A DNA stretch of 33,535 bases. Source: Actinomycetes bacterium (GTDB lineage Bacteria > Actinomycetota > Acidimicrobiia > Acidimicrobiales > JAJYXR01). Shown piece after piece: positions 1 to 6,256 of the stretch. The stretch lies in contig JAJYXW010000039.1 in NCBI GenBank assembly GCA_021801525.1, positions 1 to 33,535 on the forward strand, written 5' to 3'. Under the pieces are notes generated by a model that was not told the DNA's origin, searched no databases, and saw nothing but the letters and a program-made list of their open reading frames with translations. Numbering within the stretch: the stretch's first letter is position 1; the number at the start of each line of letters is the position of its first letter. Made by a program: the position numbers and the translations under genes.

Positions 1-258
1 CCGCCCTTCATCTCCTCGGTACACGGCGGAGGCGTGCCGTCCACATAGACGAGGATCGTTCCTCGCCGGCACCTCGCTTTGTGCACTCAACCAGGAGCCG
101 ATCGCGAGCGCTTCGCTGCGCTCGAGGTCCTCAGCGGTGACGTCCTTCAGGGTCTTGACCGTGGCCTCTCACCCGCGCGCCCGGATAGCATCGGCCAGCG
201 CCTCGGCCGCACGGCCGGTCCGGCCTCCCCGACTCTCATAGGCAACGAGTACCTGCAT
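1..258 (-). pseudogene. broken flavodoxin-like gene (5' part)
   Basis: A good ribosome site (AGGAGG) stands about six bases before an ATG at 258. The translation begins MQVLVAYESRGGRTGRAAEA, which resembles the first strand and FMN-phosphate loop of flavodoxin-domain proteins. The frame meets an in-frame TGA at 171-169, where most relatives would have an acidic or histidine residue. It then continues with family-like sequence (EATVKTLKDVTAEDLERSEA, then LAIGSW) to about position 55. Beyond that the sequence no longer looks like a flavodoxin, so a frameshift or junction with other DNA is likely; a different frame there reads ILVYVDGTPPP. I infer a decayed electron-transfer protein. Readthrough or a sequencing error at the TGA cannot be excluded. 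Confidence 0.5.
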
Positions 259-358
259 GTTGCACCTCCTATGTCCGGGGATTGGTGTCGCTCAGCGGCT
301 GACAGCCGGACACGATTGTTCCCACCACCTTGCCATGATCCGAGCGACGGTGCCGGAC

Positions 359-529
359 ATGAACTGCCCTGATCCACCACGCTTCGTTCTGGACGAGAAC
401 TTCACCCGCTGGCTGGGGGAGCTGCTCCCACGACTCGACTACGAGGTACAACAGGTAGAGCGGGTCGAAGTGCCGGGAGACTCCCCCGAGTCGACCAACG
501 AGTACGCTCGAGCACATGAGTACGGCTGA
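359..529 (+). pseudogene. truncated PIN-like (DUF5615-type) toxin fragment
   Basis: The open frame from ATG 359 (or ATG 335) reads PRFVLDENFTRWLGELLPRL and then STNEYARAHEYG before a stop. The LDEN motif followed by an arginine/leucine-rich helix is typical of the DUF5615 PIN-like family (about 110-120 residues). The later ARAHEYG segment resembles the stretch just before the second catalytic strand of that family. The frame ends where that strand should begin, so the product is about half length. The next antitoxin gene starts inside its last codons. I see no strong ribosome site. The family call is a weak motif match. Confidence 0.35.
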
Positions 530-770
530 TGCCGCCCACGAGTGGGACCTCACCGTTCCAGGTGACGACGCAGAGCTCGTAGCCGAGTTCCGGCGCCACG
601 GTGTCCGGCCCGGCCAGCGGGTCCATGTTGCGGTAGTCACCAATGAGATCGAGCGTGACTACGGGCCCAGTGAAGCGCTCCCATCGTTCTTCGACAGCTT
701 CGACGGGCCTGCGGACCTGGCCGAGCGCTCCGGCGAGATTCTCGAGGCAGAGTTCCCACCGAGCCGATGA
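516..770 (+). CDS. antitoxin partner of the PIN toxin
   Basis: This 84-residue acidic protein starts at ATG 516 and its stop overlaps the ATG of the next gene (ATGA at 767-770), so the two are translationally coupled. It contains the segment LVAEFRRHGVRPGQRVHVAVV, which looks like a short swapped-hairpin DNA-binding or dimerisation strand followed by a charged tail, as in many actinobacterial proteins found directly before PIN toxins. It is expected to bind and neutralise the downstream nuclease and to repress its own promoter. No clear ribosome site precedes the ATG. The call rests mainly on size and coupling to the toxin. Confidence 0.65.
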   Translation: MSTADAAHEWDLTVPGDDAELVAEFRRHGVRPGQRVHVAVVTNEIERDYGPSEALPSFFDSFDGPADLAERSGEILEAEFPPSR

Positions 771-1177
771 TCCTGGTGGACACCGGCCCGTTGGTGGCCG
801 CTGCCAATCGCCGGGACGCGCACCACGCGGAGTCGATCACCGCGCTCGCTGCGGCCCCCGGACCCCGCCTCGTGCCCGGCCTGGTCATTGCCGAGGTGTC
901 CTACCTGTTGGCGCGTGACGCCGGGATCGCGGTCGAGGCCGCGTTCCTGCGTTCGTTCGATACGGGCTTCCTCACCGTCACTGAGCTCAACGCGGGCGAC
1001 TTGGTCCGCAGCGCCGACCTTGTGGAGCAGTACGCAGACCTGCCCTTGGGGGCTACGGATGCGTGCCTCGTTGCGCTGGCCGAGCGTCTCGGCATCACTG
1101 AGCTTGCAACGTTGGACCGCCGGCATTTCAGCATTGTCCGGCCCCGACACGTCGACGCGCTGGTGCTCATCCCGTAG
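767..1177 (+). CDS. PIN-domain ribonuclease toxin (VapC type)
   Basis: This is a 136-residue single-domain PIN protein of normal VapC length. The four acidic residues that bind catalytic metal in the family are visible: D5 in LVDTGPL, E43 in VIAEVSYLL, D98 in GATDACLVAL and D117 in TLDRRHF. VapC proteins are Mg-dependent endoribonucleases, often cutting tRNA or the rRNA sarcin-ricin loop, and stop growth when free of antitoxin. The start overlaps the antitoxin stop by four bases, giving a two-gene operon. All key residues are intact, so the toxin should be active. Its target cannot be told from sequence. Confidence 0.88.
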   Translation: MILVDTGPLVAAANRRDAHHAESITALAAAPGPRLVPGLVIAEVSYLLARDAGIAVEAAFLRSFDTGFLTVTELNAGDLVRSADLVEQYADLPLGATDACLVALAERLGITELATLDRRHFSIVRPRHVDALVLIP

Positions 1178-1470
1178 GTGCCAAGCGAGGTCGGAAACCT
1201 GGCTCGGCCAAGATGGCCGGAGCGTGATGGGTGCCGTTCGTCATCAGCACCGTCTTATGAGCTCATAACCCGAAGGTCGCACGTGCCCTGTATCCAGGTG
1301 GCCTAGGCATCGCCCACGCTGTCCACCCGGACTGGCGGACAGGGAAGATCGCAGCGCATAGCGGTGCGGCATCGCGGGTCGTGGCCCTTGCGTGGCGTCG
1401 CTGCCAGTCGCTGCAGCGGCACAGACCTTCAGCAGCCTCACACCAAGTGATGTCGTGATATCGTGTATTC
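1178..1470. other. gap with degenerate tRNA-like remnant
   Basis: I find no convincing gene in this gap. Positions 1259-1281 match the anticodon arm and variable region of a CAT-anticodon (Met-type) tRNA: GAGCTCATAACCCG followed by AAGGTCGCA. The following T-arm is not recoverable, and no pairing 5' half lies upstream. It may be an old attachment-site scar or a decayed tRNA copy. The remainder of the gap shows only antisense or out-of-frame open frames. Confidence 0.35.
1447..1470 (+). promoter_or_regulatory. three 8-bp direct repeats before RHH antitoxin
   Basis: Three adjacent 8-base units, GTGATGTC, GTGATATC and GTGTATTC, run directly into the ATG at 1471. Ribbon-helix-helix antitoxins usually bind short direct repeats in their own promoter, so this is a plausible autoregulatory operator. 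The TATCGT within it lies seven bases before the ATG and could be the -10 box of a leaderless transcript. Both readings are inferences. Confidence 0.5.
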
Positions 1471-1680
1471 ATGACGAAGCAGACCACCGTCAGGCTCCCA
1501 GAAGAGCTCGCCAACCAGGCCGAGGCGGTAGCACGCGTGCGCGCTGTGAGCGTCAACGCGCTCATCGTCGAGTCCCTGGCTTCGGAGATCCAGCGGGTCC
1601 GGGCCGACAAGGACTTCACGGCTCGTGCTCGAAAGCTGCTCGATCGCGACAAAGAGCTACTCGAGCGCCTCGCCCGCTGA
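1471..1680 (+). CDS. ribbon-helix-helix antitoxin
   Basis: This 69-residue protein starts at ATG 1471. It opens with MTKQTTVRLPEELANQAEAV, the beta-strand and first helix of the MetJ/Arc fold. The second helix follows (VSVNALIVESLASEIQR), with a basic-acidic amphipathic tail that would bind a toxin. It is expected to dimerise on the direct repeats just upstream and to mask a toxin made from the next frame. The toxin frame that follows is truncated, so this may be an orphan antitoxin, kept perhaps as a repressor or as an anti-addiction factor. No ribosome site is seen; a leaderless start is likely. Confidence 0.75.
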   Translation: MTKQTTVRLPEELANQAEAVARVRAVSVNALIVESLASEIQRVRADKDFTARARKLLDRDKELLERLAR

Positions 1681-1784
1681 TCCGCTGCCTCACCTTGGCG
1701 GAGTATCTCTGGCTGGCCGAGCAGGTGACAGGGCTGGATGCGACCACCCTCGCCGTGACCGCCACGTTCTGCCCGACACGGTGA
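1677..1784 (+). pseudogene. truncated Doc/Fic-like toxin remnant
   Basis: Directly after the antitoxin, the frame reads IRCLTLAEYLWLAEQVTGLD and then stops at 1784. LTLAEYLWLAEQVTG matches the N-terminal helix of Doc-type (death-on-curing) toxins, which continue for about 125 residues to a HPFxxGN catalytic loop. None of that loop is present here. The start codon is also lost: a CTG stands where an ATG overlapping the antitoxin stop would be expected. Doc proteins phosphorylate elongation factor Tu. This copy can have no such activity. Confidence 0.5.
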
Positions 1785-2012
1785 GCCGTATTGCCGACGT
1801 TGCGTACGCCTTCCAGGCTGCCCAGTGTCCGGAGCACGACCCTCGCCATCTGACCGATAATCAGATGCTCCGGAGGTCCCAGAATCTGACCCCCAATTTG
1901 ACCCCCAAGCGGGCAGCTTTGCGTGGACGGCGGCAGACGTCGGTAGACAGAGTACCCCATCTGACCTGCGACGATGGACGACAGTAGACGCCGGAAGACG
2001 AGCCAGACCGGA

Positions 2013-2054
2013 CTATGGATCAGAAGGTTGGGGGTTCAAGTCCCTCCGAGCGCG
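2013..2054 (+). repeat. tRNA 3'-half fragment, probable att site
   Basis: The sequence from the anticodon loop to the acceptor end of a tRNA is recognisable. There is an anticodon-loop-like CTATGGA and 3' stem TCAGA. The T stem GGGGG, loop TTCAAGT and stem CCCTC (2030-2046) then form a complete arm, followed by acceptor strand CGAGCGC. The opposite strand reads EGLEPPTF, the familiar false translation of a T arm. The upstream bases cannot form the D arm or the 5' acceptor strand, so only the 3' half is present. Such halves are left where an integrase uses a tRNA gene as its attachment site. The pattern is closest to an arginine tRNA, but the isotype is uncertain. Confidence 0.6.
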
Positions 2055-2224
2055 CTGAACAGGACTTTTGCAGGTGACCTGAGTCCGAAGCGAAGTCTGG
2101 CCCCTGCCGTTCTGCGCCACGCGTACGGAGCGGCCAATCCGCCCTCCATCGTCGGGGTGCCGGCACCAGGGTCGCGGGCTGATGGGTCTGCGATGGCAGC
2201 GACAATCGTTGTTCCGGTTGAGAG

Positions 2225-2230
2225 TAGAAT
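2225..2230 (+). promoter_or_regulatory. -10 box, probable leaderless promoter
   Basis: TAGAAT lies seven bases before the chosen ATG at 2238, the spacing expected if transcription begins at the start codon. No Shine-Dalgarno sequence is present. The neighbouring AGTAGAATATCGAC partly resembles the TAGTATCGAAC block upstream of the gene at 6035. Confidence 0.4.
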
Positions 2231-2237
2231 ATCGACT

Positions 2238-2927
2238 ATGGGAAAGCGCACGATGGTCGACGACGAGCTACAGCGTGAGGCCCGGGCGCTCGGCGATCCG
2301 ACCCGTCACCGCCTGTTCCGCTACATCGCGGATGCTCCTGGCCCGGTCGGGGTCGCCGAGCTGACCGAGTACGTGCGGCTCAACCACAACGCGGTGCGTC
2401 AGCACCTCGCGGTGTTGAAGGACGCCGGCTTGGTCATAGAGGAGATCGAGGAGCGTTCTCGCCCAGGGCGGCCGCGTCTGCTCTACCGGCTAGCGCCCGA
2501 GGCGGCAGGGAGATGGAACACCCCTGGTGCGTACGCCTGGTTGGCAGGCCTGCTGAGCGACGCGGTTCGTCGCCGAGTAGACCCGCGCCAGGTGGGCCGC
2601 CAAGACGGGCATCGCCGTGGGGCGGAGCTCACCGGTGCCGGGGAAGGGATAGATGTCTTGGAGGCCGAGATCGCTCGGCGCGGATTTCGGCCAACGCGGA
2701 TCGAGCGGGGCCGCAAAGTCGAGTTCGTGCTGGGCCGCTGCCCGTTTGCCGACGTGGCCGGATCGGACCCAGACACGGTGTGCCAGCTGCACCTCGGCGT
2801 GCTCGAAGGGTTGGCCGAAGGGCTCGGTGGCTTCGACGTCGAAGGGCTCGTGGCCAAGGACTCCCGCCGAGCGGGATGTCGTTTGACCGTCCGGCGCCAA
2901 GCCGTGGCGGCAGCCGCCCGCTCCTGA
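2238..2927 (+). CDS. SufR-like winged-helix regulator with Cys cluster
   Basis: From ATG 2238 the product has 229 residues. Residues 15-90 form an ArsR/SufR-type winged helix: ALGDPTRHRLFRYI, then the recognition helix HNAVRQHLAVLKDAGLV, and a wing with RPGRPRLLYRL. The C-terminal half carries C168 (GRCPF), C182 and H185 (VCQLHLGVLEG) and C214 (AGCRL). This pattern is seen in regulators thought to bind an Fe-S cluster or metal. It stands upstream of hemerythrin, DUF2249 and DUF59 genes, so sensing NO, oxygen or Fe-S status is a reasonable inference. A longer frame from 1974 would translate through a tRNA fragment and is rejected. MVDDELQ at 2253 is an alternative start. Confidence 0.75.
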   Translation: MGKRTMVDDELQREARALGDPTRHRLFRYIADAPGPVGVAELTEYVRLNHNAVRQHLAVLKDAGLVIEEIEERSRPGRPRLLYRLAPEAAGRWNTPGAYAWLAGLLSDAVRRRVDPRQVGRQDGHRRGAELTGAGEGIDVLEAEIARRGFRPTRIERGRKVEFVLGRCPFADVAGSDPDTVCQLHLGVLEGLAEGLGGFDVEGLVAKDSRRAGCRLTVRRQAVAAAARS

Positions 2928-3283
2928 CAAGGCGGTGTACGCCTAGGCGGCATAGGACGAGCGGCGGTGGACTGAGGATCTCGTCACCTGAACCCGCCGC
3001 TTGCTCTGGCCGAGCACGGGGCTACGAGTGTGGCCACGCAGATGGCGGCCACAGGAGCACCGAGTCGGCCCCGATTGCCACCGCTAGGGAGCTCACCGCC
3101 CGTCTGGCGGAGAATCGAGCCCGCAGCGCTGTACCGACTGGTTCGTGGCGCTCGACATCAGCCGGTAGCCCCGTAGATGGTTCGTTACTCGGCTTTAGGG
3201 CTTGTTTATCTAGTGTAGAATGGAGATATAATAGAAGCGAACGATGAGGTCCTCCAGGACCTCCACACGAGGAGGACCATGAC
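2928..3283. other. gap with hairpin and hemerythrin promoter
   Basis: No gene is supported in this 356-base gap. A 7-base perfect inverted repeat, TGTGGCC and GGCCACA, at 3029-3053 with an 11-base loop could be a terminator stem, though no T tract follows. From about 3196 the base composition turns AT-rich and contains the promoter of the next gene. Confidence 0.45.
3202..3234 (+). promoter_or_regulatory. promoter with shared GAGATATAAT motif
   Basis: TATAAT at 3227-3232 is a consensus -10 box inside GGAGATATAATAG. TTGTTT at 3202-3207 is a possible -35 box with a long 19-base spacer. A small palindrome, TCTAGTGTAGA (about 3209-3219), lies between the boxes, where a repressor or activator could act. 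The -10 context is nearly the same as two copies upstream of the membrane-protein gene at 5652. Confidence 0.55.
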
Positions 3284-4042
3284 ATGACAATCACTGACGC
3301 AGACGCCTTCGAAGCGATGTTGGCCCATCACCGCACCCTCGAAGACCAGGTGGCTCGGCGGGTGGCCACCCTCCAAGCCATTGCGGTCAGCAATGCTCCC
3401 TACGAGGCGGCTGTAGCAGAGCTGGTCGCCTACGTGGCTGAAGAGGTTCTACCGCACGCCATGGCCGAGGAGCACTCCATATACCAGGCAGCCGCTGGTC
3501 TTCCGGACCTTTCGGGCACGGTGGCGGAGATGATTGCCGAGCACCGGCAGCTGGCCGCGTCGGTCGCAGCTCTGGCGACGTCACAGAGCCCATCCGATGC
3601 GGCCGATCTCGCTGACGCAATCGGGACGCTGTTCACTGACCACGTGGCCAAGGAGAACGATCTCCTCCTGCCACCGCTCCAGGCCGACGACACGGTAAGC
3701 CTCTCGCAGCTGCTGGTGCAGATGCACCGGCTCACCGAGGCAGCCCGAAACGAGGCCTCGGCCATCGACGACGTCTCGCTCCCCGCCACTGCTACGTCGG
3801 TCGGCGAGGAGATCCTCGATGTGCGGGAGCTCGCGCCTGCGAAGCGTCACGAGTCGATTTTCGCCGCCTACGACGCCCTTCCTGGCGACGCCGGGTTCGT
3901 GCTGGTGAACGACCACGATCCCAAGCCACTGCGTTACCAGTTCGAGGCGGAGCATACCGGCGAGTACACCTGGGACTACCTCGAGCAAGGGCCTCGGGTG
4001 TGGCGGGTGCGCATCGGCCGTCTCGTGGACGCGCACGCGTAA
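3284..4042 (+). CDS. hemerythrin-like domain fused to DUF2249
   Basis: This 252-residue protein is preceded by AGGAGG about 8-9 bases before ATG 3284. Residues 8-160 form a four-helix hemerythrin-like domain with the expected di-iron ligands: H15 or H16, H58 with E62, H87, and H120 with E124 (DHVAKENDLLLP). Residues 177-247 are a DUF2249 domain: LDVRELAPAKRHESIF, then a GFVLVNDHDPKPLRYQF turn. Bacterial hemerythrins bind O2 or NO at a di-iron site. DUF2249 is a TusA-like fold often found beside denitrification and NO-handling genes. I infer a cytosolic NO or iron-handling protein. The fusion supports working with the stand-alone DUF2249 protein at 6035. Confidence 0.85.
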   Translation: MTITDADAFEAMLAHHRTLEDQVARRVATLQAIAVSNAPYEAAVAELVAYVAEEVLPHAMAEEHSIYQAAAGLPDLSGTVAEMIAEHRQLAASVAALATSQSPSDAADLADAIGTLFTDHVAKENDLLLPPLQADDTVSLSQLLVQMHRLTEAARNEASAIDDVSLPATATSVGEEILDVRELAPAKRHESIFAAYDALPGDAGFVLVNDHDPKPLRYQFEAEHTGEYTWDYLEQGPRVWRVRIGRLVDAHA

Positions 4043-4162
4043 GCGACTCTCGGCGAAGGCGTGGACACGGTGCCCCACGCGCCGCCACACCGCGTCGATA
4101 CGGCGCCACACGGCGTCGATAACGCGACACACCCAGGCACCATCTCCACTGGCGCGGAGTAG

Positions 4163-4234
4163 GTCCGCCAGCTCGAGCAAGATAACAAGGAGCTGAAGCG
4201 GGCGAACGAGGTCTTGCGCCGGGCCTCAGCCTTC
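4163..4234 (+). mobile_element. IS3-family OrfA transposase remnant
   Basis: The frame reads VRQLEQDNKELKRANEVLRR and then ASAFARTR. This is the leucine-zipper end of IS3-family OrfA, typically of the form RxLExENxELRRANEILKxASAFFA. It is preceded by an in-frame stop, and no OrfB or terminal inverted repeats are seen. About 24 codons survive. Upstream, 4085-4130 has two imperfect copies of a roughly 20-base unit with CACACxGCGTCGATA. The fossil shows past insertion between the hemerythrin gene and the membrane-protein gene. Confidence 0.7.
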
Positions 4235-4254
4235 GCTCGCACCCGAAGCGCTGG

Positions 4255-5652
4255 TCAGGTCGTCATTCCCCGAGGAGCGGGAGCATCGACGGCACCTGCC
4301 GCGACAGGAGAGCTCTTACCGAGCCGTCCTGATCTCAGCAGGCGCACCGGTCGAACCGACAGGTTGGCCGCCACGATGATGCCGGTGACGACTAGCAGCA
4401 ACCCAGCTGCGGCCGTTGCCGCTGGAAGTGAGGCACCGAGACCCACGCACAGCGCTGCTATGCCGGTAGTGGTGGTGGCATAGGTGGCGGCGGCCCAACT
4501 GTGGTCGTAGAGGTCGGCGAACATGAGATTCTTGCCCGACGGGCCAGTGGCGATCCCCCGTGAGCGAAGTGCTGACCACACGATGAACGGCACGACCTTG
4601 TGGGCGTGACCTACCAGCGCCTCGAGCAGCCAGCCACCGAAGGCGGCCATGGCGGCTGCCACCAGCGCCACACCCAGGGCGTAGCGGTGTGGGAGGACCA
4701 GCACGCTGGCGAGGGCTAGGCCTGCGCCGACGACCAGCCAGGCCGCCGAGGTCAGCACGAAGACCAGGTGCAGGTCGGCTTTCCTGCGGCGATGCCGGAC
4801 GTGAGCGGAGAGCGACGCGAGGTGCGCGCCGAGCCCGACGGTGAGGATCCCTGCTCCGATCCACCCCAGGCCGAGGATGCTCCATCCCAGCCCTGCGGCA
4901 AGGGCTGCCGCTCCGATCGGGATCGTCCACACTGCAACAGCCCCGGCGTGACGTCCCGCGGGGAGGTGCGCCAGCATGAACATCGGCCACAGCTTCTCGG
5001 CGACACCGACGTAGGTGATCCCCAACCAGCCGAACATTCCGATAACGCCCATGGCAAGGTCGGCGTGACCGGAGAGCGCGAACCAGTTGCCCTGGCGGTC
5101 ACCGACAAAGGTGACACCGAGGAACGCGGTCAGCACCGCGCCGGCGACGGCGAAGCGCAGAGCGATGACCGGAGCGCCTTTCCCTCCCACCGAGAGCGGA
5201 GCGGTGAGGTTCACCGCCAGCGCCACGATGGCCACGCCTGCGAGAGCGCCGCTAGCCGCCGTCACGCCGAGCTGCTCGGTCGCGATCCCGAACGGCAGCA
5301 TCCACGATGCAAGCAGCCAGGTGACGAAAGTGGCTCGGGCCAATCCAAGCGATCGCAGCGGCCTGCCGGTGATGACCGGGGTGAACTGATGGGTGGCACC
5401 GAGGACTCCCATCGCGAGCGTGGCCAGCACCCCGAAGTGCACCGCGACGACTACCTGGTCCGCGCCGGGGTTCACGGCAGCGGCGCTGCTCGCCCAGATC
5501 CAGGCGGCGCCGCAGGCAACCAGACCGGCTGATGACGCAACCAGGAACGCCAGAGGCACCGACGGGGGCGGCACCGCACTGGGCACCCCAGGTGGCCGGC
5601 CCCGCCAGGACCCGGTGGCTCTGGCCGGCCGCGGTTCATCCTCAGTTGTCAT
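4255..5652 (-). CDS. NnrS / heme-copper-oxidase-I-like membrane protein
   Basis: This 465-residue integral membrane protein has about 11-12 hydrophobic segments after a Pro/Arg-rich cytosolic N-terminus of about 30 residues. Histidines lie in or beside membrane segments in a heme-ligand-like arrangement: H72 and H88 (VHFGVLATLAMGVLGATHQF), H196 (SGHADLAMGVIGMFG), H229, and H349 and H351 (LVGHAHKVVPFIVW). This style is shared by NnrS proteins and distant relatives of cytochrome-oxidase / NO-reductase subunit I. NnrS proteins are heme-copper membrane proteins that protect cells from NO. The gene is transcribed away from the 6035 cluster from a shared promoter region. The exact family is uncertain; a proton pump or a transporter is possible. 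Confidence 0.65.
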   Translation of the reverse strand: MTTEDEPRPARATGSWRGRPPGVPSAVPPPSVPLAFLVASSAGLVACGAAWIWASSAAAVNPGADQVVVAVHFGVLATLAMGVLGATHQFTPVITGRPLRSLGLARATFVTWLLASWMLPFGIATEQLGVTAASGALAGVAIVALAVNLTAPLSVGGKGAPVIALRFAVAGAVLTAFLGVTFVGDRQGNWFALSGHADLAMGVIGMFGWLGITYVGVAEKLWPMFMLAHLPAGRHAGAVAVWTIPIGAAALAAGLGWSILGLGWIGAGILTVGLGAHLASLSAHVRHRRRKADLHLVFVLTSAAWLVVGAGLALASVLVLPHRYALGVALVAAAMAAFGGWLLEALVGHAHKVVPFIVWSALRSRGIATGPSGKNLMFADLYDHSWAAATYATTTTGIAALCVGLGASLPAATAAAGLLLVVTGIIVAANLSVRPVRLLRSGRLGKSSPVAAGAVDAPAPRGMTT

Positions 5653-5771
5653 CGCCCCCGCCTTCGAGCTGGCAGGCCATGGTGCACGCTACTGGGTCGG
5701 CCTGTTGCCAAGTCATCACCGGCTTACCCGTTGCTCGGCTCGGTGTCGTGAGGCTCTGATCGACCACCTGC

Positions 5772-5803
5772 CTAGTATATCTCTAGCATCAGTATATCTC
5801 TAG
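5772..5803 (-). promoter_or_regulatory. tandem operator/-10 motif for membrane-protein gene
   Basis: Two exact copies of AGTATATCTCTAG start at 5774 and 5791, a 17-base period. On the minus strand each reads CTAGAGATATACT and contains the -10-like TATACT. The copy nearer the gene is bounded by CTAG on both sides. It matches GGAGATATAATAG upstream of the hemerythrin gene. This could be a tandem operator for one regulator or twin promoters. The leader to ATG 5652 would be about 115 bases. Confidence 0.55.
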
Positions 5804-5867
5804 TAAATGGCAGAGTTTGGTAGCGGAGACGGGGCCGTGCCGGGCATCCGAAGCGACAGTCGGGCTC

Positions 5868-5944
5868 GTCTCGGGCCCGTCTCGGGCGCGTTTCGGGCGC
5901 GTTTCGGGCCCGTGGCGGGCGCGTCTCGGGTCCGTGGCGGACCT
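5868..5944. repeat. seven 11-bp tandem repeats
   Basis: Seven head-to-tail units of 11 bases run from 5868 to 5944: GTCTCGGGCCC, GTCTCGGGCGC, GTTTCGGGCGC, GTTTCGGGCCC, GTGGCGGGCGC, GTCTCGGGTCC and GTGGCGGACCT. They fill the middle of the region between the divergent genes at 5652 and 6035. The period is close to one helical turn, so the same face of DNA is presented each time. An open frame running through them is not taken as coding. Confidence 0.85.
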
Positions 5945-5965
5945 GCAGACCGCTCAGACCTGATA

Positions 5966-5985
5966 AGTTCTAGTATCGAACAGAA
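5966..5985 (+). promoter_or_regulatory. inverted repeat upstream of DUF2249 gene
   Basis: GTTC and GAAC flank TAGTATC here (GTTCTAGTATCGAAC), followed at once by AGAAC. It lies about 50-70 bases before ATG 6035 in a short AT-richer patch. The TAGTATCGA core partly resembles the element in front of the regulator gene at 2238. It is a candidate operator. Confidence 0.4.
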
Positions 5986-6034
5986 CAATAGGGCACATCG
6001 GGAGCACTACCGTTGGCCCAGAAGGGAGCGAGCG

Positions 6035-6256
6035 ATGGCTACTGTCGATGCTCGTCCGATCATCGCCTCGGGCGCCGAGCCGTTCGAGACGATAATGGCG
6101 GCGGCGGCTGCCCTCGGCGACGGTGAGGAATTGGTGGTGCTGGCTCCCTTCGAGCCGGTGCCCCTGGAAGGCGTGCTCTCCTCCCAGGGGTTTACCTATG
6201 AGGTGGAAGACCTAGGCGGGGGCGACTGGCAGGTCACCTTCCGGCGGCCGTCGTGA
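6035..6256 (+). CDS. stand-alone DUF2249 protein
   Basis: This 73-residue cytosolic protein starts at ATG 6035 behind AGAAGGGAG. It reads MATVDARPIIASGAEPFETI, then ELVVLAPFEPVPLEGVLSSQ, ending in a beta-hairpin with GGDWQVTFRR. The LxxxxPFEPxPL motif and size fit the DUF2249 / TusA-like fold. TusA relatives carry sulfur, and DUF2249 proteins cluster with NO and nitrite genes. Its stop overlaps the GTG of the DUF59 gene, giving translational coupling. A longer frame beginning at 5807 would run through the 11-base repeats and lacks a ribosome site, so it is rejected. Confidence 0.8.
   Translation: MATVDARPIIASGAEPFETIMAAAAALGDGEELVVLAPFEPVPLEGVLSSQGFTYEVEDLGGGDWQVTFRRPS

Larger units (their letters stand above)
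1785..2237. other. gap: integration scar and regulator promoter
   Basis: No gene is supported here. The stretch holds a tandem pair of CTGACCCCCAA-like units (about 1887-1909) and several AGACG/GTAGAC-type repeats between about 1926 and 2000 that could be integrase arm sites. It also holds a tRNA 3' half at 2013-2054 and the promoter of the next regulator. An open frame reaching back from the regulator to 1974 runs through the tRNA fragment and is not a credible N-terminus. Confidence 0.5.

Noticed and set aside
2013..2054. A complete tRNA gene
   Set aside because: The 5' half cannot be folded: no D arm and no strand pairing with the acceptor CGAGCGC is found upstream.
1974..2237. N-terminal extension of the regulator
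   Set aside because: It translates a tRNA fragment and promoter DNA; ATG 2238 begins the family-like sequence.
5807..6034. N-terminal extension of the DUF2249 protein
   Set aside because: It runs through the 11-base repeats, has no ribosome site, and the ATG at 6035 has one.
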